Assembly (NCBI RefSeq): GCF_004118935.1
Contig: NZ_CP035375.1
Span: 1,798,001-1,862,000 of the forward strand
From: Salinibacterium sp. UTAS2018
GTDB taxonomy: Bacteria; Actinomycetota; Actinomycetes; Actinomycetales; Microbacteriaceae
Reading direction: 5' to 3'
Length of the DNA stretch: 64,000 bases
The notes under the pieces: model-generated
Told to the model about the DNA's origin: nothing
What the model saw: the letters and a program-made list of their open reading frames with translations, nothing else
The model's database searches: none
Position numbers and translations under genes: made by a program
Shown here: positions 58,558 to 64,000 of the stretch, piece by piece
Numbering within the stretch: position 1 is the first letter of the stretch
Layout: the number at the start of each line of letters is the position of its first letter

Positions 58558-60021
58558 TTAGGTGAGGTACTGGGTGAGGCCACGCTTCATGAAGCGGCCG
58601 TCACCCTTCGAACCGAGGTACTGATCGTCGTGAACAATGACCTTGCCACGGGAGAGAACGGTGTCGACGTGGCCGTCGATCTCGAAACCCTCCCAGGCAG
58701 CGTGGTCCATGTTCATGTGGTGCTTTTTGCCGGTGGGGTTACCGTTCTCATCAATCGGCATACCGATCGAGGTGTGCCCGTTGGGGTCGTACACCACGAT
58801 GTCGGCGTCGGCACCGGGCTGGATGACGCCCTTACGGCCATAGATTCCGAACATACGAGCGGGGGTAGTGCTCGTCAGTTCAACCCAGCGTTCGAGAGTG
58901 ATTTCTCCCGTGACAACGCCCTGGTACATGAGGTCCATCCGGTGTTCGACCGAACCGATGCCGTTAGGGATTTTGCGGAAGTCCGCGAGGCCCAGCTCTT
59001 TTTGGTCCTTCATGCAGAACGGGCAGTGGTCGGTCGAGACCATCTGCACATCGTTCGTACGCAGCGACTGCCACATGGCATCCTGATGTCCCTCTTCGCG
59101 CGAGCGAATCGGAGTCGAGCACACCCACTTGGCGCCTTCGAAATGACCGTATTGCTCGCTCTGAGCACCGAGTTGTTCCTCGAGGCTCAGGTAGAGGTAC
59201 TGCGGGCAGGTTTCGGCGAACACGTTCTGGCCACGGTCACGAGCGCCGGCGATCTGTTCGACCGCCTGCTTCGCGCTGACGTGAACGATGTACAGGGGAG
59301 CACCGGTGAGCTTCGCGAGCATGATCGCTCGGTGCGTCGCTTCTTCTTCCATCTCCCAGGCACGAGCGACACCGTGATAGTACGGGTCAGTCTTGCCCTG
59401 CTCCACGAGCTGTTCGGCGAGAACGTCGATAACCGGGCCGTTCTCGGCGTGCATCATCGTCATGAGACCGGTGTCGCGTGACACCTGCATGGCCTTGAGA
59501 ATCTGCGCGTCATCCGAATAGAAAACGCCCGGGTACGCCATGAACATCTTGAAGCTCGAGATTCCTTCGTCGGGCAGCTTGGCCATGGCCTTGAGCGACT
59601 CGGGCGTGACGTCGCCGACGATCTGGTGAAAGCCGTAGTCGATCGCGCAGTTGCCGCCAGCCTTGCCGTGCCACGCAGCGAGAGAATCCTCAATGCGCTC
59701 GCCAAAGGTCTGCACCGCAAAGTCGATGATCGAGGTCGTGCCGCCCCACGCCGCAGCGCGAGTGCCCGTCTCGAAGGTATCGATTGCCGCGGTGCCGCCG
59801 AAGGGCAGCTCCATGTGCGTGTGCGCGTCGATGCCGCCGGGAATGACGTACTTTCCCGTGGCATCAATAACGGTGTCGACGGATGCCGCAACATCCGTTC
59901 CAAACAGGGTGCTGCCTGGTGACAGCACTGCCTTGATTACTTCGCCGTCGATCAGGACGTCAGCGGGGGCGCGCCCCGTTGAACTGACGACCGTACCGCC
60001 GGAAATGAGAGTGGTGGCCAT
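58558..60021 (-). CDS. hydA: Dihydropyrimidinase / D-hydantoinase
   Basis: 487 residues of the cyclic amidohydrolase family. Metal ligands: His67 and His69 in GGIDAHTHME, carboxylated Lys158 in ISSFKMF, His191 in MMHAENG, a further His in YIVHVSA, and an Asp in VSTDHCPF. It hydrolyses 5,6-dihydrouracil or dihydrothymine to N-carbamoyl-beta-amino acids, feeding the next enzyme, the beta-ureidopropionase encoded just upstream in the operon. A GAGGAG ribosome site precedes the ATG. The C-terminal TGKKHHMNMDHAAWEGFEIDG block is typical of dihydropyrimidinases rather than allantoinases. Confidence 0.92.
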   Translation of the reverse strand: MATTLISGGTVVSSTGRAPADVLIDGEVIKAVLSPGSTLFGTDVAASVDTVIDATGKYVIPGGIDAHTHMELPFGGTAAIDTFETGTRAAAWGGTTSIIDFAVQTFGERIEDSLAAWHGKAGGNCAIDYGFHQIVGDVTPESLKAMAKLPDEGISSFKMFMAYPGVFYSDDAQILKAMQVSRDTGLMTMMHAENGPVIDVLAEQLVEQGKTDPYYHGVARAWEMEEEATHRAIMLAKLTGAPLYIVHVSAKQAVEQIAGARDRGQNVFAETCPQYLYLSLEEQLGAQSEQYGHFEGAKWVCSTPIRSREEGHQDAMWQSLRTNDVQMVSTDHCPFCMKDQKELGLADFRKIPNGIGSVEHRMDLMYQGVVTGEITLERWVELTSTTPARMFGIYGRKGVIQPGADADIVVYDPNGHTSIGMPIDENGNPTGKKHHMNMDHAAWEGFEIDGHVDTVLSRGKVIVHDDQYLGSKGDGRFMKRGLTQYLT

Positions 60022-60094
60022 GATTCGCTCCTCTGCGATGTCGTGTGCCTACTGTTCCCCAGGCGCCAAGACAACCTAGGGCTGACGTGGTGGC

Positions 60095-60940
60095 TTACTT
60101 AGGGATCGACAGGTAGGCGTCGGGGCGACGGTCGCGGTAGAACTGCCAGTCATCGCGCATCTCCTGCACGAGGTCCATGTCGAGGTCACGAATCATGATC
60201 TCTTCATCGGTGCCCGAGCCACGCTCGCCGACGAAGTTTCCGCGGGGGTCGATGACCTGGCTGGTGCCGTAGAAGTCAACGGCTTCGTCGCCGTACTCGT
60301 TGTCTTCGAGGCCGACACGGTTGGGCTGGAGAACGAAGTAGCCGTTGGCCACTGCTGCTGCGGGGCCTTCGACCTCCCAGAGACGGTTGGAAAGTCCGGG
60401 CTTAGTGGCGTTCGGGTTGAACACGATCTCGGCACCGTTGAGGCCGAGCTCACGCCATCCCTCGGGGAAGTGGCGGTCGTAACAAATGTGAACGCCGACC
60501 TTGCCGACGGCGGTGTTGAACATCGGGAAGCCCAAGTTGCCGGGGGTGAAGTAGAACTTCTCCCAGAACTTGTCGAGGTGCGGGATGTGGTGCTTGCGGT
60601 ACGAACCGAGGTTGGTGCCGTCCGAGTCGACGACAACGGCGGTGTTGTAATAAACACCGGTCATCGCTTCTTCGTAGATCGGCAGAATCATGACCATGTC
60701 GAGCTCTTTAGCCAGGGCCTGGAACCGCGTGACGATCGGGCCATCAACCGGCTCGGCGTAGCGGTAATACTTCTTGTCCTGGGTGATCCCGAAATACGGG
60801 CCGTAGAAGAGCTCTTGGAAGCAGATGATCTGAGCGCCTTGCGCTTTGGCATCCCGGGCGAATTGCTCGTGCTTGTCGAGCATTGACTCCTTATCGCCTG
60901 TCCAAGTGGTCTGAGTGATTGCTGCGCGAACTGTCGTCAT
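60095..60940 (-). CDS. Beta-ureidopropionase (N-carbamoyl-beta-alanine amidohydrolase), nitrilase superfamily
   Basis: 281 residues with the Glu-Lys-Cys triad: Glu43 in CFQELFYGPYF, Lys116 in YRKHHIPHL and Cys153 in HICYDRHFPEGWR. It cleaves N-carbamoyl-beta-alanine to beta-alanine, CO2 and ammonia. A GGAGGCACC ribosome site precedes the ATG. It is the first gene of the minus-strand operon running to 53497. The 241-bp gap upstream (60941-61181) contains a TTGTCTATACAA palindrome. Confidence 0.9.
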   Translation of the reverse strand: MTTVRAAITQTTWTGDKESMLDKHEQFARDAKAQGAQIICFQELFYGPYFGITQDKKYYRYAEPVDGPIVTRFQALAKELDMVMILPIYEEAMTGVYYNTAVVVDSDGTNLGSYRKHHIPHLDKFWEKFYFTPGNLGFPMFNTAVGKVGVHICYDRHFPEGWRELGLNGAEIVFNPNATKPGLSNRLWEVEGPAAAVANGYFVLQPNRVGLEDNEYGDEAVDFYGTSQVIDPRGNFVGERGSGTDEEIMIRDLDMDLVQEMRDDWQFYRDRRPDAYLSIPK

Positions 60941-61146
60941 GGTGCCTCCTGCGTTATTCGGCGTCGTTGCCTGTGGCGATTAACCAAGCAAATGATGCGC
61001 GAACGGGAACTTTCCCCGTGCGTTCATTCTCCGGGTCAATCGTTTCAATCGTGTTGTGCCTATATGACGTTGTGGTTACTCATCATGGCCCCGACCGACC
61101 CAAGAGGCAATGCTCATTTGTGCTGGTGAGACCATATTGCACAAAA

Positions 61147-61158
61147 TTGTCTATACAA
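61147..61158. promoter_or_regulatory. TTGTCTATACAA palindrome upstream of the pyrimidine operon
   Basis: Arms TTGT/ACAA around a TA centre resemble the TTGTATACAA-type sites of GntR/FCD regulators. An overlapping ACAAAATTGT (61141-61150) makes a second dyad. It lies ~205 bp before the first gene; no GntR gene is in the window. Confidence 0.35.
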
Positions 61159-61181
61159 GGTAGGCATATTGCTCTCAGAAC

Positions 61182-61964
61182 CTAAGAAGAACGCTGAGAT
61201 GTCCACACTGGCCGCGATTGCGGCATTCGAATCTGGAGCGGCCGCTGAAGTGCCGCAAACACCGTCGTAACATCGCTGGCGTAGAGAACGGAGTCGGGGG
61301 CGCGGTCTGCTAGCCCCTCGAACCCTGCTGCGGCAAGCAGGCCATCATCGAGGTAGACCAATTCGGCCGGCTGCAGAGGCCAGGGCTCGTGGTGGTTGCG
61401 AGCGTAGATCGTGCGTCCACGGTGAGTTTCGTGAAACGCCCAGCGCGCGGTGAGAAAGGTGGCCTCGGGGTCGGCCGCGAGTGAGACGCTGGCCGCCTGG
61501 TCGTCGATCGGTCGCACAATGATGTGGGATGCCGCATCCGGCTGGCCATGCCGCCGAGTTTTGTAGGCAATCTGCCCGTCACGCTGCCCGATCTTCATCG
61601 AGGCCCACTGGTAGGGCAAGCCAAAAGCGACCCTCGCGGTGAGAACGGGAATCAGGTGCGAGGCCTCGAGCGAGAGAAACACGACGCCACGCCGCCCCTT
61701 CTCGTCGACAGAGTAGAGCCGCACATTCACTTCGGGAAAGTCGCCTAGCCACGGGATGCGGGGGCCGCCGAAGAATGAGCTTTGTGACATCTGAAACGCG
61801 ATGAGCCCTACCCAGGAGCTGCCGTTGAGGGTGTCGGGGCGACAGCCTTCGGGCATGAAAGGTGCCACCACGGCGGGGTCGACTTTCCAGTGCAGAAAGG
61901 AGACTTCACTCCAGCGCTGCCGCAGAATTGCGCGCGTGCCGAGGGGCGGTGCTTCGCGGAACAT
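61182..61964 (-). CDS. DUF2071 (YqjF-like) protein
   Basis: 260 residues from the ATG at 61964, which has GGGAG six bases upstream; two in-frame GTG codons lie a few codons earlier. Features of DUF2071: RAILRQRWSEVSFLHWKVDPAVVAPFMPEG near the N-terminus and a FPEVNVRLYSVDEKGRRGVVFLSLEAS block in the middle. It has no signal peptide. The acetoacetate decarboxylase-like fold is suspected for the family, but no reaction is established. It lies 49 bp after hspR on the same strand and may be read through from the heat-shock operon. Confidence 0.8.
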   Translation of the reverse strand: MFREAPPLGTRAILRQRWSEVSFLHWKVDPAVVAPFMPEGCRPDTLNGSSWVGLIAFQMSQSSFFGGPRIPWLGDFPEVNVRLYSVDEKGRRGVVFLSLEASHLIPVLTARVAFGLPYQWASMKIGQRDGQIAYKTRRHGQPDAASHIIVRPIDDQAASVSLAADPEATFLTARWAFHETHRGRTIYARNHHEPWPLQPAELVYLDDGLLAAAGFEGLADRAPDSVLYASDVTTVFAALQRPLQIRMPQSRPVWTSQRSS

Positions 61965-62013
61965 CACATCTCCCACCGTAGTGGCGAGTGCTGAGGGTGT
62001 GCCGCGCCCATCA

Positions 62014-62448
62014 TCAGCGCGGAAGCTGGTTATCGCGGCGCACGAAGGGGCGCCACAGCACGACTTGGTCGGTGCGTTCAGCGCGGGTTCCTGCCCGCAG
62101 CGAGATCACTTCGCCGGCTTGACCCGCCGCAAACACGCGGCGGCCCGGGCGAGAGAGCATCTCATCAGCGAGCGCCGCTTCAAGTTCGCGCACGCGAGCC
62201 GTGAGCCCCGTGACCTGGTTTTCAAGGTCGAGAATTCTTTTGATGCCTTCGAGGTTGAGGCCCTCGGCGCTGAGCGCCGCGATCTCACGCAACTGCATCA
62301 CGTCGTGCATGGAGTAACGCCGCGACCGACCGCTGGTTCTCGTGGGAGACACGAGACCCAGACGGTCGTACTGTCGCAGCGTCTGCGGATGCATTCCCGC
62401 CAGCTCCGCCGCAACGGCGATCGCAAACGCGGGAGTTAGCTCATCCAT
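62014..62448 (-). CDS. hspR: HspR heat-shock repressor (MerR family)
   Basis: 144 residues. The MerR-type winged helix is FAIAVAAELAGMHPQTLRQYDRLGLVSPTRTSGRSRRYS with a following LREIAALSAEGLNLEGIKRILDLE helix, and a coiled region to ~100. HspR binds HAIR sites with DnaK as co-repressor. It is the last gene of the grpE-dnaJ-hspR order (5 bp after dnaJ), and the HAIR before clpB at 28364 is its expected second target. The C-terminal ~30 residues (RPFVRRDNQLPR) form a basic tail. Confidence 0.93.
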   Translation of the reverse strand: MDELTPAFAIAVAAELAGMHPQTLRQYDRLGLVSPTRTSGRSRRYSMHDVMQLREIAALSAEGLNLEGIKRILDLENQVTGLTARVRELEAALADEMLSRPGRRVFAAGQAGEVISLRAGTRAERTDQVVLWRPFVRRDNQLPR

Positions 62449-62453
62449 AGTTC

Positions 62454-63452
62454 TTAGCTCCTGGCTCGGGCAATCAGGTCGTCCCGCGGGTTCTCTGCGG
62501 GCATCGCGTCAGCAAAGGCTTCGAGGTGCTTGAGTGCAGCATCCGGAAGGTGGCTTGGCACCGCCACTTGCACTTCGGCAAGCAGATCTCCGGTCGCTTT
62601 TGCTGTCGCTACTCCGCGGCCCTTGACCCGCAGTACTCGCCCGCTCGGGGTTCCCGGTGCAACCTTCAGTTTCACCGGAGCACCGCCGAGCGTGGGCACC
62701 TCGATCGTGGCACCGCGTACGGCCTCCACAAACGTGATTGGCACCACAACACGAATGTTGTTGCCGTCACGTTCGAATACTGGATGCTTGCGCACGGTCA
62801 CCGTCAATACGAGGTCGCCAGCCGGGCCACCATTCGGGCTCGGCTCGCCTTTGCCCTTGAGGCGGATCTTCTGACCGTCGCTGACTCCCGCAGGAACCTT
62901 GACGTTCATCGGTCGCCCGCCCGCCGGCTGGAGCTTGATTGTTTCGCCGTTGATCGCAGTCGCGAAGTCGAGCGTCGTGTTCGCGGCTAGATCGCGACCC
63001 TTAGCGGGGCCGCCCCGAAAGCCGGGACCGCCGCCGGGGCCAGCCTGACCGCCGAACATGCCACCGAGGAGGTCTTCGAAGCTTGCGCCCGATTGCCCTC
63101 CGCCGTAGCTCTGACCGCCGCCATAACTTTGGCCACCGCCACCGAACATGCCACCAAAGACATCTTCGAAGCCGCCAGCCTGACCGCCTTGGCCGCCCGC
63201 TTGAAAGCGAGCGCCCGAGCCCATGGCACGAACCTGATCGTATTCTTTGCGCGTCTCGGGATCAGAGAGCACGGAGTGCGCTTCGCTGATCTCTTTGAAG
63301 CGCGCTTCAGCTTTCGGATCTCCCGGGTTCGAATCCGGGTGGAATTGACGCGCGAGTTTGCGATAGGTCTTCTTTAGCTCGGCCTCAGAAATGTCTTTCG
63401 ACACCCCGAGCACCTTGTAAAAGTCCTTATCGAACCAATCTTGGCTAGCCAC
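62454..63452 (-). CDS. dnaJ: DnaJ-family co-chaperone without zinc fingers
   Basis: 332 residues from a GTG. The J domain (~9-75) has HPD at 38-40. A long Gly/Phe/Gln-rich linker (~78-150) contains repeated GGGQSYGGGQ and FEDLLGGMFGG. The C-terminal client-binding domains follow. The four CxxCxGxG zinc motifs of classical DnaJ are absent, so this is a type II (CbpA-like) J protein, as is common for the actinobacterial dnaK operon member. It stimulates DnaK ATPase. It is 18 bp downstream of grpE. Confidence 0.92.
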   Translation of the reverse strand: MASQDWFDKDFYKVLGVSKDISEAELKKTYRKLARQFHPDSNPGDPKAEARFKEISEAHSVLSDPETRKEYDQVRAMGSGARFQAGGQGGQAGGFEDVFGGMFGGGGQSYGGGQSYGGGQSGASFEDLLGGMFGGQAGPGGGPGFRGGPAKGRDLAANTTLDFATAINGETIKLQPAGGRPMNVKVPAGVSDGQKIRLKGKGEPSPNGGPAGDLVLTVTVRKHPVFERDGNNIRVVVPITFVEAVRGATIEVPTLGGAPVKLKVAPGTPSGRVLRVKGRGVATAKATGDLLAEVQVAVPSHLPDAALKHLEAFADAMPAENPRDDLIARARS

Positions 63453-63470
63453 TACACGCCACCCCCGGCC

Positions 63471-64000
63471 CTAGTCAGCGGGGCCAGAGACAGCAACCTT
63501 CGCGGCACGCACTACGCGCTCACCAAGAATGTAGCCCGGCTCGATGACATCAGCGATCGTGTTCTGCGTTGCCTCGGGGTCGTTCAAGTGAACAACGGCC
63601 TCGTGAAAAGCGGGGTCAAAGGCTTCGCCCTTTTCGCCGATCTTGCGCAGGCCAAACCGCTCAAAGCTCGCGTTGATCTTCTGAGCAACGAGCGCGATGG
63701 GGGTTCCCTCCCTGATGTCGCCGTGCTTGTCAGCACGATCGAGGTCATCAAGCGCGGGCAACATCGAACGAACGACGTCGGCGATTACAGCTTCGCGGTT
63801 CGACACCCGATCCCGCTCAACGCGGGTACGGAAGTTCACCAACTCAGCTTGCGCACGCATCATCTGATCACGCATCTCGGCAACGAGGTCCCGGCTTGCT
63901 TCGTCGAGAAGACGCTGGTCTTCTTCGCTCAGCTCGTCGGGGGCCTTATCGGCGCCCGCGGCAGCGTCCTCAGCAGAGGAGGGCTGCCCCTCGGCTGCCG
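63471..64000 (-). CDS. grpE: GrpE nucleotide-exchange factor (5' end beyond the window)
   Basis: 175 visible residues; the frame is open to the window edge, and the first internal Met (63875) is not the start. The visible N-terminus is an acidic, disordered tail (SSAEDAAAGADKAPDELSEEDQ), followed by a long coiled-coil helix (RDQMMRAQAELVNFRTRVERDR). The C-terminal beta domain ends GYILGERVVRAAKVAVSGP. It releases ADP from DnaK. It is followed by dnaJ and hspR; dnaK should lie just beyond the right edge. Confidence 0.92.
   Translation of the reverse strand, partial: AAEGQPSSAEDAAAGADKAPDELSEEDQRLLDEASRDLVAEMRDQMMRAQAELVNFRTRVERDRVSNREAVIADVVRSMLPALDDLDRADKHGDIREGTPIALVAQKINASFERFGLRKIGEKGEAFDPAFHEAVVHLNDPEATQNTIADVIEPGYILGERVVRAAKVAVSGPAD

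Noticed and set aside
1..64000. tRNA, rRNA or transposase genes
   Set aside because: Intergenic gaps were read for cloverleaf-like or rRNA-like sequence and for transposase motifs in the proteins; none was recognised, though a tRNA scan was not possible.

Overview
The window reads as chromosome of a high-GC Gram-positive actinobacterium, most likely a Microbacteriaceae-type (Micrococcales) organism. The grounds are a grpE-dnaJ-hspR heat-shock operon with an HspR (HAIR) operator in front of clpB, a ClpB without the usual N-terminal domain, many GTG starts and leaderless-looking promoters, an LxxTG-type cell-wall sorting signal, and actinobacterial protein families (CU044_5270-like sigma partner, septum-formation-like domain, PucR-type gab regulator). 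The genus is an inference; no rRNA or tRNA gene was seen.

Layout. 1-2.2 kb: 3' part of a GH3 glycosidase and a convergent TrmH/SpoU RNA methyltransferase. 2.3-21 kb: an 18.3-kb gene for a 6091-residue secreted, wall-anchored protein of about 48 tandem ~117-residue beta-sandwich repeats, translationally coupled to a small lipoprotein. 21.2-26.1 kb: orphan beta-class DNA methyltransferase with a coupled HAD phosphatase, a Pro/Ala-rich membrane protein coupled to pyrE, a tiny membrane protein, and exonuclease III. 26.2-34.9 kb: clpB with its HAIR operator, then a divergent operon of an HSP90-family chaperone and two related TPR-like solenoid proteins. 35-41.1 kb: GABA catabolism (two succinate-semialdehyde dehydrogenases, GABA transaminase, PucR regulator). 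41.3-49.5 kb: rRNA methyltransferase, serine hydrolase, Fic protein, ECF sigma factor plus partner, GNAT enzyme, small membrane proteins, MarR regulator with a divergent FMN reductase. 49.55-52 kb: vapBC followed by a retron (msr-msd RNA plus reverse transcriptase). 52-61 kb: reductive pyrimidine degradation and uptake genes on the minus strand (beta-ureidopropionase, dihydropyrimidinase, LLM flavin oxidoreductase, ABC importer, class III aminotransferase). 61.2-64 kb: DUF2071 protein, then hspR, dnaJ and grpE (cut by the window end).

How the genes work together. HspR from the right end should repress both its own dnaK-type operon and clpB through the HAIR at 28364-28384. The gab genes convert GABA to succinate. 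The hydantoinase cluster should import a pyrimidine-like compound, open the dihydropyrimidine ring, release beta-alanine and transaminate it.

Three things stand out. First, the retron at 50.38-51.99 kb has an 18-bp a1/a2 stem located here by eye and no conventional effector gene, only an N-terminal extension on the RT. Second, the giant surface protein has a three-domain super-repeat and a Lys-Asp-Asn triad that is conserved, and lost together, in a way that suggests one internal isopeptide bond in most domains. Third, an HSP90-family chaperone is translationally coupled to large TPR-like partners, resembling a bacterial counterpart of the eukaryotic HSP90/TPR co-chaperone pairing.
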